A DNA stretch of 64,000 nt, from positions 2,852,001-2,916,000 of the forward strand of contig NZ_BCUT01000001.1 of assembly GCF_001591365.1 (NCBI RefSeq), in the 5' to 3' direction. The position numbers and the translations under genes are program-made. Numbering within the stretch: the stretch's first letter is position 1; each line of letters starts with the position of its first letter. Below the pieces are notes generated by a model. That model did not search any database. It saw only the letters and a list, made by a program, of their open reading frames with translations, and had not been told where the DNA came from. This stretch comes from Variovorax paradoxus NBRC 15149. GTDB lineage: Bacteria > Pseudomonadota > Gammaproteobacteria > Burkholderiales > Burkholderiaceae_C. Below are positions 38,745 to 48,339 of this stretch, one piece after another.

Positions 38745-39602
38745 TCAGGCGCGGCCGAATTCCTCGCCCAGCTCGGCGGCGCGCTTCTGCGCCGCGCGGA
38801 TGGCGGCCTTGAACTTCGCCTTGACGTCGGCGCCTTCGAGCGCGCTGATCGCCGCATGGGTGGTGCCGCCCTTGGAGGTCACGCGTTCGCGCAGCACCGA
38901 CGGCGGCTCGGTGGCGCTGTGCGCCAGCGCCGAAGCGCCGGTGAAGGTGCCGATGGCCAGCCGCTGGGCCTGCTCGAGCGGCAGGCCCATCTCGACGCCG
39001 GCTTCGGTCATGGCCTCGATGAAATAGAACACATAGGCCGGGCCGGAGCCGGACATGGCCGTCACCGCATCGAGCGCGGCTTCGTCGTCGACCCAGAGCA
39101 GCTCGCCGGTCGGCGCCAGCAGCTGGCCGACCAGGGCGCGGTCGGCGGCCTCCACCGCGGCCCGCGCAAAAAGGCCGGTCATGCCCTGGCCCACCAGCGC
39201 CGGCGTGTTGGGCATGGCGCGCACCACGCGTTCGCTGCCGAGCCAGCGCGCGATGCTGCCCGACGGAATGCCGGCCGCCACGCTCAGGTGCAGTGCGTTG
39301 GCCGCGAATGCGCGCACCGGGGCGGCCGCGTCCGCGAAAGTCTGCGGCTTGACCGCCCACACCACCACCGAGCAGCGCGAAAGGGCGTCGCCGGCCTCGG
39401 CGTGGGCGGCAATGCCGAAGGATTGCGCAAGCTTGGTGCGGGCCTCCTCGAAGGGCTCGACCACTTCGAAGCTGCCGGCGGGCGTACCCTGCTTGATGAG
39501 GCCGCCGATGATGGCGCTGGCCATGTTGCCGCCGCCGATGAAGGCGATCGGAGGCAGCGGCGGCGGTGCGGTGCGGGGCAGGAAGGTGACGGCGATGGTC
39601 AT
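38745..39602 (-). CDS. proC: Pyrroline-5-carboxylate reductase
   Basis: NAD(P)H-dependent last step of proline synthesis. The 285-residue protein has the dinucleotide motif FIGGGNMASAIIGGL (about 18-33), WAVKPQTF, RAMPNTPALVGQGMTG, and the C-terminal substrate region AMSGSGPAYVFYFIEAMTEAGVEMGLP and TSKGGTTHAAI. The start [10 protein letters not shown] adds a short Pro-rich N-terminal tail. Its ATG overlaps the stop of the upstream phytase-like gene (ATGA), so the two are coupled. Confidence 0.96.
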   Translation of the reverse strand: MTIAVTFLPRTAPPPLPPIAFIGGGNMASAIIGGLIKQGTPAGSFEVVEPFEEARTKLAQSFGIAAHAEAGDALSRCSVVVWAVKPQTFADAAAPVRAFAANALHLSVAAGIPSGSIARWLGSERVVRAMPNTPALVGQGMTGLFARAAVEAADRALVGQLLAPTGELLWVDDEAALDAVTAMSGSGPAYVFYFIEAMTEAGVEMGLPLEQAQRLAIGTFTGASALAHSATEPPSVLRERVTSKGGTTHAAISALEGADVKAKFKAAIRAAQKRAAELGEEFGRA

Positions 39603-40741
39603 GGTCGGTCGGTGTATTCGAATGCCGCAAACTGGGTTGTCTGCAGCGGGTTGAAATTGTCGTCGCTCACGACCACCAGCATGCGCTTGCCGTCCGGCAG
39701 CGGCGGTCCCCAGCACATGCCCTCGGTGTTGTCGAGGCGCGAAAGGCCGAGCCAGGCGAAGTCGGCGACCAGGGTTTTCGGCGCGGGGCGGTGGTTGTCC
39801 GCGGCGAGCGCGTCGATCGCCAGCACGTCGGTGGCGTTGCGGGTATCGATCTCGTACAGGCGCAGCGAGTTTCCGGCGCCGGTGGCATAGGCGCGTTCCA
39901 GCACCAGCATGCGGTCGGCGTCGAGCATCAGGATCTCGCTGATGCCGTTGTCCGCATGGCTGCCAGGAATGAGCGGCCGCAGCGGGATCGCATCGGGCAC
40001 ATAGGCGATCTGGCGCGTGGCCTGGCCGGTCTCCAGGTCGATCCGGGTCAGCCGGCAGGGACCGCCCGGCGCCCTCGTGGTGGGAACCGGGCCGTCCTGG
40101 ATCAGCGCGTTTTCCATGCCAAGCCAGGCGTGGCGGCCGTCGGGCGCCAGCGCCAGGCCCTCGAGGCCCAGGTTGTCGCGCGGGCCCCGGCGCTGGGCCG
40201 GATCGGGGTTGAACATGGCCGGCAGCGCGAACTCGCGCAGCAGGCGGCCGTCGCGCGCCGACTCGTACAAGGCCGGGCCGAATCCCCGGCCCACATCGCC
40301 TTCGCTCGTCCAGAGCAGGGTTCCGGCGCCTGGGCGCAGGCGCAGCGATTCGGGGTCCGGAACCGGGGTGCCGGGCTCGGCGCGGCGCCGCGCAGGCCAG
40401 GGACCGCCGCCCGGGCGTTGCAGCTGCACGACACCTTTCGGTTCGGGTGGCAGCGCCCAGGGAGGCGCCCATTGCGCCACATAGAAACGCGCAGGATCGA
40501 GGTCTGACCGATCGTCGCTGAGCAGCAGGTACTCACTTCTTTTTGCATCGTAGTCGATGCCCGAGAGGCCGCCGGCGGTCGTGCCCTGTATATTCAGCCG
40601 GTGCGGCCAGTGCGCCTCGGCAAGGCGGCGCAGCCGCTGTGGCCCCGCCGGCGGAATGGCCGGACTGCGGCAGCCGGCCAATCCCAGCGCTGCGAGCCCC
40701 GCCGCCATGGCGCCCGCCCCCGCCAGCAGCCGGCGGCGCAT
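39599..40741 (-). CDS. Exported esterase-like/phytase-domain lipoprotein
   Basis: A 380-residue protein starting [19 protein letters not shown] with lipobox LAGC (about 21-24) and twin arginines, so an exported lipoprotein. The propeller-like body matches the esterase-like activity of phytase family: [66 protein letters not shown] and NTEGMCWGP. Substrate is unknown; phosphodiesters are suggested by relatives. The longer open frame up to 41074 runs into the rplN gene and is rejected. It is divergent from the ribosomal operon. Confidence 0.78.
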   Translation of the reverse strand: MRRRLLAGAGAMAAGLAALGLAGCRSPAIPPAGPQRLRRLAEAHWPHRLNIQGTTAGGLSGIDYDAKRSEYLLLSDDRSDLDPARFYVAQWAPPWALPPEPKGVVQLQRPGGGPWPARRRAEPGTPVPDPESLRLRPGAGTLLWTSEGDVGRGFGPALYESARDGRLLREFALPAMFNPDPAQRRGPRDNLGLEGLALAPDGRHAWLGMENALIQDGPVPTTRAPGGPCRLTRIDLETGQATRQIAYVPDAIPLRPLIPGSHADNGISEILMLDADRMLVLERAYATGAGNSLRLYEIDTRNATDVLAIDALAADNHRPAPKTLVADFAWLGLSRLDNTEGMCWGPPLPDGKRMLVVVSDDNFNPLQTTQFAAFEYTDRP

Positions 40742-40817
40742 GGGCGATATGGGGCCTGGATCGAAGGTGCGCACGCCGCCGAGTCTAGTTCCAGTTCGAT
40801 TCGATCTCAGAAGGCAG

Positions 40818-40846
40818 TTGACATGCCTTGGCCTGCGTGCAACAAT
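40818..40846 (+). promoter_or_regulatory. Promoter of the rplN-led ribosomal operon
   Basis: A consensus -35 TTGACA (40818-40823) and a -10 AACAAT (40841-40846, 4 of 6) are separated by the ideal 17 bases. Transcription would begin near 40853, giving a leader of about 136 bases before rplN. Confidence 0.75.
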
Positions 40847-40851
40847 CGCAG

Positions 40852-40911
40852 GCTTCGCTTCAAAAGGCGAAGCTTTCAGCCCAAAGCGGAAGTGCCTCGA
40901 GTGGTTCGAGG
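40852..40911 (+). other. Two leader hairpins upstream of rplN
   Basis: GCTTCGC (40852-40858) pairs with GCGAAGC (40867-40873), and CCTCGA (40895-40900) pairs with TCGAGG (40906-40911). Both fall at the beginning of the predicted transcript. They could stabilise the RNA or serve feedback control by a ribosomal protein; the sequence does not show which. Confidence 0.5.
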
Positions 40912-40988
40912 TGCGGACGACGGGCCCAAGACTGACCGCAGCGTTTCCCTCCCGGAGGCGCATCGGTACAAGTTGGGAACTACTAGCA

Positions 40989-41357
40989 ATGATCCAAACT
41001 GAATCCCGGCTCGAAGTGGCCGACAACACAGGCGCGAAGTCCGTCCTGTGTATCAAGGTGCTCGGTGGCTCCAAGCGGCGTTATGCCAGCGTGGGCGACG
41101 TCATCAAGGTGAGCATCAAGGAAGCCGCTCCGCGTGGTCGCGTCAAAAAGGGCGAGATCTACAGCGCAGTGGTGGTCCGCACCGCCAAGGGCATCCGTCG
41201 CGCCGACGGTTCGCTCGTCAAATTCGATGGCAACGCAGCCGTGTTGCTCAACGCCAAGCTGGAGCCGATCGGCACCCGCATCTTCGGACCGGTGACGCGC
41301 GAGCTGCGCACCGAAAAGTTCATGAAGATCGTGTCGCTGGCCCCCGAAGTTCTCTAA
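40989..41357 (+). CDS. rplN: Ribosomal protein L14 (uL14)
   Basis: 122-residue large-subunit protein at the 30S interface. [27 protein letters not shown] and [19 protein letters not shown] are characteristic. It is the first gene of the spc-type operon here; the genes that normally precede it (through rpmC-rpsQ) are not upstream, where a minus-strand lipoprotein gene lies instead. Confidence 0.98.
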
Positions 41358-41370
41358 GGACAACAACGCC

Positions 41371-41703
41371 ATGAACAAGATTCGCAAAGGCGACCAGGTC
41401 ATCGTGTTGGCCGGGCGCGACAAAGGCAAGCGCGGCACCGTCTCGCTGCGCAAGGATGATTCGCACCTCGTCGTCGAGGGCGTGAACATCGTCAAGAAGC
41501 ACGCCAAGCCGAACCCCCTCAAGGGTACGACCGGCGGCATCGTCGAGAAGACCATGCCCATCCACCAATCCAACGTGGCGATCTTCAATGCCGCGACCGG
41601 CAAGGCCGATCGCGTGGGCATCAAGATCACCCAGGGTGCTGACGGCAAGCGCGTGGCTGTTCGCGTCTTCAAGTCCAGCGGCGACGAAATCAAGTTCGCC
41701 TAA
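41371..41703 (+). CDS. rplX: Ribosomal protein L24 (uL24)
   Basis: 110-residue assembly initiator of the 50S subunit. The KOW motif is near the N-terminus ([19 protein letters not shown]), followed by [14 protein letters not shown]. It starts 13 bases after rplN and precedes rplE by 11. Confidence 0.98.
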
Positions 41704-41714
41704 GAGGTACTCAC

Positions 41715-42254
41715 ATGGCACGTCTCCAACAACACTATCGCGAAAAGATCGCGAAAGACCTGACGGAAAAGTTCGGCTACAAGTCGCCGATGCAGGTCCC
41801 CCGCCTCACCAAGATCACGCTCAACATGGGCGTGGGTGAAGCTGTCGCCGACAAGAAGGTCCTGGACAACGCAGTTGCCGACCTGACCAAGATCGCCGGC
41901 CAGAAGCCCGTGGTCACCAAGTCGAAGAAGGCCATCGCCGGTTTCAAGATCCGCGAAAACCAGCCGATCGGCTGCATGGTCACGCTGCGTGGCGTGCAGA
42001 TGTATGAGTTCCTGGACCGTTTCGTGACCATCGCGCTGCCGCGTGTTCGCGACTTCCGCGGCATTTCCGGCCGTGCGTTCGACGGCCGTGGCAACTACAA
42101 CATCGGCGTCAAGGAACAGATCATTTTCCCCGAGATCGAATACGACAAGGTCGATGCCCTGCGCGGTCTCAACATCAGCATCACGACGACGGCCAAGACC
42201 GACGAAGAAGCCAAGGCGCTTCTCGCTGGTTTCCGTTTCCCGTTCAAGAACTGA
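41715..42254 (+). CDS. rplE: Ribosomal protein L5 (uL5)
   Basis: 179-residue 5S rRNA-binding protein of the central protuberance. [40 protein letters not shown] and [12 protein letters not shown] are diagnostic. In E. coli the S8 repressor site is near the start of this cistron; I could not show it here. Confidence 0.98.
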   Translation: MARLQQHYREKIAKDLTEKFGYKSPMQVPRLTKITLNMGVGEAVADKKVLDNAVADLTKIAGQKPVVTKSKKAIAGFKIRENQPIGCMVTLRGVQMYEFLDRFVTIALPRVRDFRGISGRAFDGRGNYNIGVKEQIIFPEIEYDKVDALRGLNISITTTAKTDEEAKALLAGFRFPFKN

Positions 42255-42262
42255 GGCGCACC

Positions 42263-42568
42263 GTGGCTAAACAATCCCTGATCCAACGCGAACTCAAGCG
42301 CGACAAGCTGGTCGCCAAGTACGCTGCGAAGCACGCGGAACTGAAGGCAATCTCCAACGACCTGAAGAAGAGCGACGAAGAGCGCGCTGCTGCCCGCCTG
42401 GGCCTGCAGAAGCTTCCGCGCAACGCGAACCCCACGCGCCAGCGCAACCGTTGCGAAATCACCGGTCGCCCCCGTGGCACCTTCCGTCAATTCGGTCTGG
42501 CCCGCGCCAAGATCCGCGAACTGGCCTTCAATGGCGACATCCCCGGTGTCACCAAGGCCAGCTGGTAA
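42263..42568 (+). CDS. rpsN: Ribosomal protein S14 (uS14), zinc-free type
   Basis: 101-residue long form with no CXXC zinc motifs (only one Cys, in [11 protein letters not shown]), so the C- paralogue that does not need zinc. The start codon is GTG at 42263. It is followed by rpsH after 20 bases with a good AGGAG site. Confidence 0.97.
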   Translation: MAKQSLIQRELKRDKLVAKYAAKHAELKAISNDLKKSDEERAAARLGLQKLPRNANPTRQRNRCEITGRPRGTFRQFGLARAKIRELAFNGDIPGVTKASW

Positions 42569-42588
42569 GCCAGGCAGGAGCAAACAAC

Positions 42589-42984
42589 ATGAGCATGAGT
42601 GATCCCATTGCCGACCTGCTGACGCGTATCCGTAACGCGCAGATGGTGGCGAAGCCCACTGTGTCGGTCCCGTCTTCCAAGGTGAAGATCGCGATCTCGC
42701 AGGTCCTGAAGGACGAAGGCTATATCGACGGTTTCCAGGTCAAGACCGAAGACGGCAAGACCGAACTCGTCATTACCCTGAAGTACTACGCTGGCCGTCC
42801 GGTCATCGAGCGCATCGAGCGCGTGAGCCGTCCCGGCCTGCGCGTCTACAAGGCCAGTGCTTCCATTCCGCAAGTCCAGAACGGCCTGGGCGTCGCGATC
42901 GTCACGACCCCCAAGGGCGTGATGACCGACCGCAAGGCGCGCGCTACCGGTGTCGGTGGCGAAGTGCTGTGCTACGTCGCCTAA
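42589..42984 (+). CDS. rpsH: Ribosomal protein S8 (uS8)
   Basis: 131-residue 16S-binding protein and, in E. coli, the feedback repressor of this operon. The start [18 protein letters not shown] and the end [10 protein letters not shown] are typical. Ribosome site GGCAGGAG precedes the ATG at 42589. Confidence 0.98.
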   Translation: MSMSDPIADLLTRIRNAQMVAKPTVSVPSSKVKIAISQVLKDEGYIDGFQVKTEDGKTELVITLKYYAGRPVIERIERVSRPGLRVYKASASIPQVQNGLGVAIVTTPKGVMTDRKARATGVGGEVLCYVA

Positions 42985-43008
42985 CCGAGACATCGAGGAG
43001 TAACTGAA

Positions 43009-43542
43009 ATGTCCCGAGTAGGAAAAATGCCGATCACCATCCCCGCAGGCGTGGATGTGTCGATCAAGGAAGACCAGATCAGCGTCAAGGGCACGGGCGG
43101 CACGCTCAACCTTGCACGCAACCCCCTGGTCAAGGTCGTCAGCAACGACGGCAAGCTGAATTTCGAGCCCGCCAACGAGTCGCGTGAAGCGAACGCGATG
43201 AGCGGCACGATCCGCCAGCTGGTGAACAACATGGTGGTTGGCGTGACCAAGGGCTTCGAAAAGAAGCTCAACCTGGTCGGCGTCGGCTACAAGGCTGCAG
43301 CGTCCAACAACAAGTTGAACCTGCAAGTCGGCTATTCGCACCCGGTCAACATCGACATGCCCCAAGGCATCACGGTGGCCACTGCGACCCCGACCGAAAT
43401 CGTGATCAAGGGTGCTGACCGTCAGCGCGTTGGTCAAATCGCCGCTGAGATCCGCGCTGTTCGTCCGCCTGAGCCCTACAAGGGCAAGGGCATCCGTTAT
43501 TCGGACGAGAAGATCGTGATCAAAGAGACCAAGAAGAAGTAA
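43009..43542 (+). CDS. rplF: Ribosomal protein L6 (uL6)
   Basis: 177-residue protein at the base of the stalk. [17 protein letters not shown] at the start and the C-terminal [16 protein letters not shown] motif identify it. Two repeated alpha/beta domains are expected for the family. Confidence 0.98.
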   Translation: MSRVGKMPITIPAGVDVSIKEDQISVKGTGGTLNLARNPLVKVVSNDGKLNFEPANESREANAMSGTIRQLVNNMVVGVTKGFEKKLNLVGVGYKAAASNNKLNLQVGYSHPVNIDMPQGITVATATPTEIVIKGADRQRVGQIAAEIRAVRPPEPYKGKGIRYSDEKIVIKETKKK

Positions 43543-43553
43543 GGGGCAGCAAA

Positions 43554-43922
43554 ATGATGTTGACCAAAAAAGCACAGCGTCTTCGCCGCTCGCGCCAGAC
43601 CCGCATCCGCATCGCGACGCAGGGCGTGGCCCGTCTGACGGTGAACCGCACCAACCTGCACATCTATGCCACCGTCATCTCCGACGACGGCACCAAGGTG
43701 ATCGCCACCGCATCGACGGCCGAAGCCGAAGTGCGCGCTGCACTCGGCGGTTCGGGCAAGGGCGGCAATGCCGCCGCTGCAACGGCCATCGGCAAGCGCA
43801 TCGCTGAAAAGGCGAAGGCTGCCGGCGTCGAGAAGGTCGCCTTCGACCGCGCTGGTTTCGCGTACCACGGCCGCGTCAAGGCGCTGGCCGACGCTGCCCG
43901 CGAAGCCGGCCTGCAGTTCTAA
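43554..43922 (+). CDS. rplR: Ribosomal protein L18 (uL18)
   Basis: 122-residue 5S rRNA-binding protein. A basic N-terminus ([15 protein letters not shown]), [10 protein letters not shown] and [24 protein letters not shown] identify it. There are two adjacent ATG codons (43554, 43557); the first is used, the second would give the more usual MLTKK start. Confidence 0.97.
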   Translation: MMLTKKAQRLRRSRQTRIRIATQGVARLTVNRTNLHIYATVISDDGTKVIATASTAEAEVRAALGGSGKGGNAAAATAIGKRIAEKAKAAGVEKVAFDRAGFAYHGRVKALADAAREAGLQF

Positions 43923-43940
43923 ACGGACACGAGATTCAAA

Positions 43941-44459
43941 ATGGCAAAGATTCAAGCAAGAACGCAGAACGAAGGCCCTGAAGACGGTTTGCGCGAGAAG
44001 ATGATCGCGATCAACCGCGTCACCAAGGTGGTGAAGGGTGGTCGTATCCTCGGTTTCGCAGCACTCACCGTCGTGGGCGACGGCGACGGCCGCGTCGGCA
44101 TGGGCAAGGGCAAGTCCAAGGAAGTGCCTGCTGCCGTGCAGAAGGCGATGGAAGAAGCCCGTCGCAACCTGGCCAAGATCTCGATCAAGAACGGCACGCT
44201 GCATCACCGCGTGACGGGCCACTGGGGCGCTGCCTCGGTGGTCATGATCCCGGCCCCGAAGGGTACCGGCATCATCGCCGGCGGCCCGATGCGCGCCGTG
44301 TTCGAAGTCATGGGCATCACCGACATCGTGGCCAAGAGCCATGGTTCGTCGAACCCCTACAACATGGTTCGCGCCACGCTCGACGGGTTGAAGAACTCGA
44401 CGACCGCGTCCGAAGTGGCTGCCAAGCGCGGCCTGACCGTCGAAGAAATCTTCGCCTGA
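43941..44459 (+). CDS. rpsE: Ribosomal protein S5 (uS5)
   Basis: 172-residue accuracy-centre protein, the spectinomycin-resistance locus in E. coli. The double-stranded-RNA-binding part [20 protein letters not shown] and the C-terminal [19 protein letters not shown] are visible. The start [16 protein letters not shown] is family-typical. Confidence 0.98.
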   Translation: MAKIQARTQNEGPEDGLREKMIAINRVTKVVKGGRILGFAALTVVGDGDGRVGMGKGKSKEVPAAVQKAMEEARRNLAKISIKNGTLHHRVTGHWGAASVVMIPAPKGTGIIAGGPMRAVFEVMGITDIVAKSHGSSNPYNMVRATLDGLKNSTTASEVAAKRGLTVEEIFA

Positions 44460-44494
44460 GCGCAAGCTCTCGCAAGGCTGAAGGAAGCATTCAA

Positions 44495-44680
44495 ATGACG
44501 ACGCAACAACAAACCCTCAAGGTGCAATTGGTCAAGAGCCCGATTGGCACCAAGGAATCGCATCGCGCGACCGTGCGTGGCCTCGGCCTGCGCAAGCTCA
44601 ACAGCGTGAGCGAGCTGCAGGACACCCCGGCGGTGCGCGGCATGATCAACAAGATCAGTTATCTGGTCAAAGTTCTGTAA
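44495..44680 (+). CDS. rpmD: Ribosomal protein L30 (uL30)
   Basis: 61-residue small protein. [30 protein letters not shown] and [18 protein letters not shown], read in pieces, match L30. It is followed by rplO after 11 bases. Confidence 0.97.
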   Translation: MTTQQQTLKVQLVKSPIGTKESHRATVRGLGLRKLNSVSELQDTPAVRGMINKISYLVKVL

Positions 44681-44691
44681 GAGAGACTGAT

Positions 44692-45123
44692 ATGGAACTC
44701 AATGGCATCAAGCCGGCAGCTGGCGCCAAGCACGCCAAGCGCCGCGTCGGCCGCGGTATCGGCTCCGGTATCGGCAAGACCGCAGGCCGTGGTCACAAGG
44801 GTCAGAAGTCGCGCGCAGGCGGCTTCCACAAGGTCGGCTTCGAAGGCGGTCAAATGCCGCTGCAGCGCCGCCTGCCCAAGCGCGGCTTCAAGTCGCACCT
44901 GCTGAAGTTCAACGCCGAAGTCACGCTGACTGCCCTCGAGCAGCTCGGCCTGGCCGAAGTGGACATCCTGGCGCTCAAGCAAGCCGGCCTCGTGGGCCAG
45001 CTCGCCAAGGTCGTCAAGATCGTCAAGACCGGTGAACTCACCAAGGCCGTCAAGCTGACGGGCGTGGGTGCAACCGCTGGTGCCAAGGCTGCGATCGAAG
45101 CAGCCGGCGGCAGCATCGCCTGA
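44692..45123 (+). CDS. rplO: Ribosomal protein L15 (uL15)
   Basis: 143-residue late-assembly protein. The start [22 protein letters not shown], Gly/Lys-rich loop [18 protein letters not shown] and [17 protein letters not shown] are diagnostic. It precedes secY by 26 bases. Confidence 0.98.
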   Translation: MELNGIKPAAGAKHAKRRVGRGIGSGIGKTAGRGHKGQKSRAGGFHKVGFEGGQMPLQRRLPKRGFKSHLLKFNAEVTLTALEQLGLAEVDILALKQAGLVGQLAKVVKIVKTGELTKAVKLTGVGATAGAKAAIEAAGGSIA

Positions 45124-45149
45124 TCACACTGGACTGAAAGAAGTTCTTC

Positions 45150-46463
45150 GTGGCAACTAACGCGGCAACGATCGCAAAGACAGGCAAGTTCGGCGACCTG
45201 CGTCGCCGGCTCGTCTTCTTGCTGCTCGCGCTCGTGGTCTATCGGATCGGCGCGCACATTCCTGTGCCGGGCATCAACCCGGATCAGCTGGCGGCGTTGT
45301 TCCAGGGCCAGCAGGGCGGCATCCTGAGCCTGTTCAACATGTTCTCGGGCGGGGCGCTGTCGCGCTTCACCGTGTTCGCGTTGGGGATCATGCCGTACAT
45401 CTCGGCGTCGATCATCATGCAGCTGATGACCTACGTGATTCCGACCTTCGAGCAATTGAAGAAGGAAGGCGAGGCCGGCCGCCGCAAGATCACGCAGTAC
45501 ACGCGCTATGGCGCGCTCGGCCTGGCCCTGTTCCAGTCGTTCAGCATTGCAGTGGCGCTCGAGTCTTCGGCCGGCCTGGTCATCTCGCCCGGTTTCGGCT
45601 TCCGCCTGACCGCCATGGTGAGCCTCACGGCAGGTTCGATGTTCCTGATGTGGCTCGGCGAGCAGATCACCGAACGGGGCCTCGGCAACGGCATCTCGAT
45701 CCTGATCTTTGCAGGTATCGCGGCCGGTCTGCCCAATGCCATCGGCGGCCTCGCTTCGCTGGTGACCACCGGTGCGATGAACCCGATCATTGCGCTCTTC
45801 ATCATCGCGATCGTGGTGCTGGTCACCTACTTCGTGGTGTTCGTCGAACGCGGCCAGCGCAAGATCCTCGTGAACTATGCGCGGCGCCAGGTCGGCAACA
45901 AAGTCTATGGCGGCCAGTCGTCGCACCTGCCCTTGAAGCTGAACATGGCCGGCGTGATTCCGCCGATCTTCGCCTCCTCGATCATCCTGCTGCCCGCAAC
46001 GGTGGTCGGCTGGTTCAGCACCGGCGAAGGTGGTTTCGGCTGGATCAAGGACGTGGCCGGCGCATTGCGTCCGGGCGAGCCGATCTACGTGCTGCTGTAC
46101 GCTGCTGCGATCGTTTTCTTCTGCTTCTTCTACACGGCACTCGTGTTCAACAGCAAGGAAACGGCCGACAACCTGAAGAAGAGCGGTGCATTCATTCCGG
46201 GCATCCGTCCGGGTGACCAGACCGCTCGCTATATCGACAAGATTCTGGTTCGCCTGACGTTGGCTGGCGCGGTGTACATCACCTTCGTCTGCCTGCTGCC
46301 CGAGTTCCTGATCCTGAAGTACAACGTCCCGTTCTACTTCGGTGGTACCTCCCTGCTGATCATCGTGGTCGTCACGATGGACTTCATGGCCCAGGTGCAA
46401 AACTACATGATGTCCCAGCAGTACGAATCGCTGCTGAAGAAGGCCAACTTCAAGACATCGTAG
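45150..46463 (+). CDS. secY: Protein translocase channel subunit SecY
   Basis: Ten-helix channel of the Sec translocon. The 437-residue product starts at a GTG ([21 protein letters not shown]), with [35 protein letters not shown] (plug and second helix region, read in pieces), [13 protein letters not shown] and the cytosolic loop with FIPGIRPG. It is embedded in the ribosomal operon as in most bacteria. infA, which follows secY in many Betaproteobacteria, is absent; rpmJ comes next after 74 bases. Confidence 0.98.
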   Translation: MATNAATIAKTGKFGDLRRRLVFLLLALVVYRIGAHIPVPGINPDQLAALFQGQQGGILSLFNMFSGGALSRFTVFALGIMPYISASIIMQLMTYVIPTFEQLKKEGEAGRRKITQYTRYGALGLALFQSFSIAVALESSAGLVISPGFGFRLTAMVSLTAGSMFLMWLGEQITERGLGNGISILIFAGIAAGLPNAIGGLASLVTTGAMNPIIALFIIAIVVLVTYFVVFVERGQRKILVNYARRQVGNKVYGGQSSHLPLKLNMAGVIPPIFASSIILLPATVVGWFSTGEGGFGWIKDVAGALRPGEPIYVLLYAAAIVFFCFFYTALVFNSKETADNLKKSGAFIPGIRPGDQTARYIDKILVRLTLAGAVYITFVCLLPEFLILKYNVPFYFGGTSLLIIVVVTMDFMAQVQNYMMSQQYESLLKKANFKTS

Positions 46464-46497
46464 GGCTGTGAGTTTCAGTATTGAGAATTTGGGTGTG

Positions 46498-46511
46498 GGC
46501 GGTGTACCGCC
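46498..46511 (+). other. Hairpin between secY and rpmJ
   Basis: GGCGG (46498-46502) and CCGCC (46507-46511) pair around TGTA. There is no T tract, so it is not a classical terminator. It could be a processing or control element at the spc/alpha operon junction. Confidence 0.4.
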
Positions 46512-46537
46512 ACGTTAAACAGTTTTAGGAGAATGAA

Positions 46538-46651
46538 ATGAGAGTTTCGGCTTCGGTCAAAACCATCTGCCGTAATTGCAAGGTCATCCGCCGTAAAGGT
46601 GTGGTGCGTGTGATTTGCACCGACCCGCGCCACAAGCAGCGCCAGGGTTGA
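46538..46651 (+). CDS. rpmJ: Ribosomal protein L36 (bL36), zinc-binding type
   Basis: A 37-residue protein ([19 protein letters not shown] and onward to RQG) with the zinc ligands C11, C14, C27 and H32, the C+ form. AGGAG at 46527-46531 is a strong ribosome site before the ATG at 46538. It is the first gene of the alpha-type part (rpmJ-rpsM-rpsK). Confidence 0.97.
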   Translation: MRVSASVKTICRNCKVIRRKGVVRVICTDPRHKQRQG

Positions 46652-46674
46652 TTGAAGAGTATTAGAGGACGCAC

Positions 46675-47040
46675 ATGGCACGTATTGCTGGCATCAACAT
46701 TCCGCCGCACAAGCACGCTGAAATCGGCCTGACCGCCATCTTCGGCATCGGTCGCACCCGCGCCCGTCAGATCTGCGAAGCGAGCGGCATCGAATATTCG
46801 AAGAAGATCAAGGACCTGACTGACGCCGATCTCGAAAAGATCCGCGACCAGATCGCCTTGTTCACCATCGAAGGCGATCTGCGTCGCGAGACGACGATGA
46901 ACATCAAGCGTTTGATGGACATCGGCTGCTATCGCGGCTTCCGTCACCGTCGCGGCCTGCCGATGCGCGGCCAGCGCACGCGCACCAATGCCCGCACCCG
47001 CAAGGGTCCGCGCAAGGCAGCGCAGTCCCTGAAGAAATAA
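46675..47040 (+). CDS. rpsM: Ribosomal protein S13 (uS13)
   Basis: 121-residue head protein contacting the P-site t[23 protein letters not shown] and the C-terminal [22 protein letters not shown] are diagnostic. Confidence 0.98.
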   Translation: MARIAGINIPPHKHAEIGLTAIFGIGRTRARQICEASGIEYSKKIKDLTDADLEKIRDQIALFTIEGDLRRETTMNIKRLMDIGCYRGFRHRRGLPMRGQRTRTNARTRKGPRKAAQSLKK

Positions 47041-47052
47041 GGATAGACCAGC

Positions 47053-47457
47053 ATGGCTAAAGCACCTGCAAACAACGCCGCACAGCGCGTTCGCAAGAAG
47101 GTTCGCAAGAACGTTGCGGACGGCATCGCCCACGTGCATGCCTCGTTCAACAACACCATCATCACGATCACCGATCGCCAGGGCAACGCCCTGTCGTGGG
47201 CTTCGTCGGGTGGCCAGGGCTTCAAGGGCTCGCGCAAGTCGACCCCGTTCGCTGCGCAGGTGGCTTCCGAAGTGGCCGGCCGTGCTGCTGTCGAACAAGG
47301 CATCAAGAACCTCGACGTCGAGATCAAGGGCCCCGGCCCCGGTCGCGAATCGTCGGTGCGCGCACTGGCTGCGCTCGGCATCCGGATCAATTCCATTGCC
47401 GACGTGACGCCCGTTCCGCACAACGGCTGCCGTCCCCAGAAGCGTCGCCGCATCTGA
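47053..47457 (+). CDS. rpsK: Ribosomal protein S11 (uS11)
   Basis: 134-residue platform protein. [39 protein letters not shown] and the terminal [15 protein letters not shown] identify it. A strong terminator 16 bases after its stop ends this transcription unit, unlike the continuous alpha operon of E. coli. Confidence 0.98.
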   Translation: MAKAPANNAAQRVRKKVRKNVADGIAHVHASFNNTIITITDRQGNALSWASSGGQGFKGSRKSTPFAAQVASEVAGRAAVEQGIKNLDVEIKGPGPGRESSVRALAALGIRINSIADVTPVPHNGCRPQKRRRI

Positions 47458-47472
47458 TCGTCAGTCCGCAAG

Positions 47473-47511
47473 GCGCAGCCGGCTTTTGAGCGGCTGCGCA
47501 TTTGTTTTTTT
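47473..47511 (+). terminator. Rho-independent terminator between rpsK and rpsD
   Basis: GCGCAGCCG (47473-47481) pairs perfectly with CGGCTGCGC (47491-47499) around a 9-base loop, followed by TTTG and seven T ending at 47511. Confidence 0.9.
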
Positions 47512-47587
47512 ACTAAGCCCACCGCCATCCGCGTCTTCGCCGATGGCTCCCGCAGGCAACTGCGGCAGATGACACAAAGGAAAAATC

Positions 47588-48211
47588 GTGGCACGCTACC
47601 TCGGCCCCAAGGCCAAACTCTCCCGCCGTGAAGGCACCGACCTGTTCCTCAAGAGCGCCCGCCGCTCCATCCAGGACAAGGCCAAGTTCGATTCCAAGCC
47701 CGGCCAGCATGGCCGCACTTCGGGTCAGCGTACCTCCGACTACGGCCTGCAGCTGCGCGAAAAGCAGAAGGTCAAGCGCATGTACGGCGTGCTCGAGAAG
47801 CAGTTCCGCCGCTACTTCGAAGAAGCCGACCGCCGCCGTGGCAACACCGGCGCCAACCTGCTGTTCATCCTCGAATCGCGCCTGGACAACGTCGTCTACC
47901 GCATGGGCTTCGGCTCGACGCGCGCCGAAGCGCGCCAGCTCGTGTCGCACAAGGCGATCACGGTGAATGGCCAGTCGGTCAACATCCCGTCGTACCTGGT
48001 GAAGACCGGCGACGTGATCGCCGTTCGCGACAAGTCGAAGAAGCAGACCCGCATTGCCGAAGCGCTCCAGCTCGCCCAGCAGGTCGGCATCCCGGCCTGG
48101 GTCGAAGTGAACGCCGACAAGGCCGAAGGTACCTTCAAGAAGGTGCCCGATCGCGACGAATTCGCAGCCGACATCAACGAATCGCTGATCGTCGAACTGT
48201 ACTCGCGCTAA
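47588..48211 (+). CDS. rpsD: Ribosomal protein S4 (uS4), zinc-free type
   Basis: 207-residue primary 16S-binding protein and, in E. coli, translational repressor of the alpha operon. It starts with GTG at 47588 ([19 protein letters not shown]). The N-terminus lacks the zinc cysteines. The S4 RNA-binding domain lies in the middle ([33 protein letters not shown], in pieces). It stands between two intrinsic terminators and so needs its own promoter in 47512-47587; I saw none clear. Confidence 0.98.
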   Translation: MARYLGPKAKLSRREGTDLFLKSARRSIQDKAKFDSKPGQHGRTSGQRTSDYGLQLREKQKVKRMYGVLEKQFRRYFEEADRRRGNTGANLLFILESRLDNVVYRMGFGSTRAEARQLVSHKAITVNGQSVNIPSYLVKTGDVIAVRDKSKKQTRIAEALQLAQQVGIPAWVEVNADKAEGTFKKVPDRDEFAADINESLIVELYSR

Positions 48212-48222
48212 GCGGGCGACAA

Positions 48223-48257
48223 CGGGCCGCGCTTTGCGGTCCGCTTTTGATTTTTTT
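48223..48257 (+). terminator. Rho-independent terminator after rpsD
   Basis: CGGGCCGC (48223-48230) pairs with GCGGTCCG (48236-48243, one G-T pair) around GCTTT, followed by a T-rich run ending in seven T (48251-48257). Confidence 0.88.
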
Positions 48258-48260
48258 GTT

Positions 48261-48285
48261 CCCATCGGGAGGCACTCCCGACGGG
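48261..48285 (+). other. Long hairpin in the rpoA leader
   Basis: TCGGGAG (48265-48271) pairs with CTCCCGA (48275-48281) around GCA. Flanking CCC (48261-48263) and GGG (48283-48285) extend the stem past a mismatch. It lies 55 bases before the rpoA ATG, right after the rpsD terminator. It may protect the 5' end or be a control element. Confidence 0.5.
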
Positions 48286-48339
48286 TGCTTCACCAGCCTT
48301 ACCGGTGTAACGAGCCGGGGGTATTGAGAGGAAGTCTGC

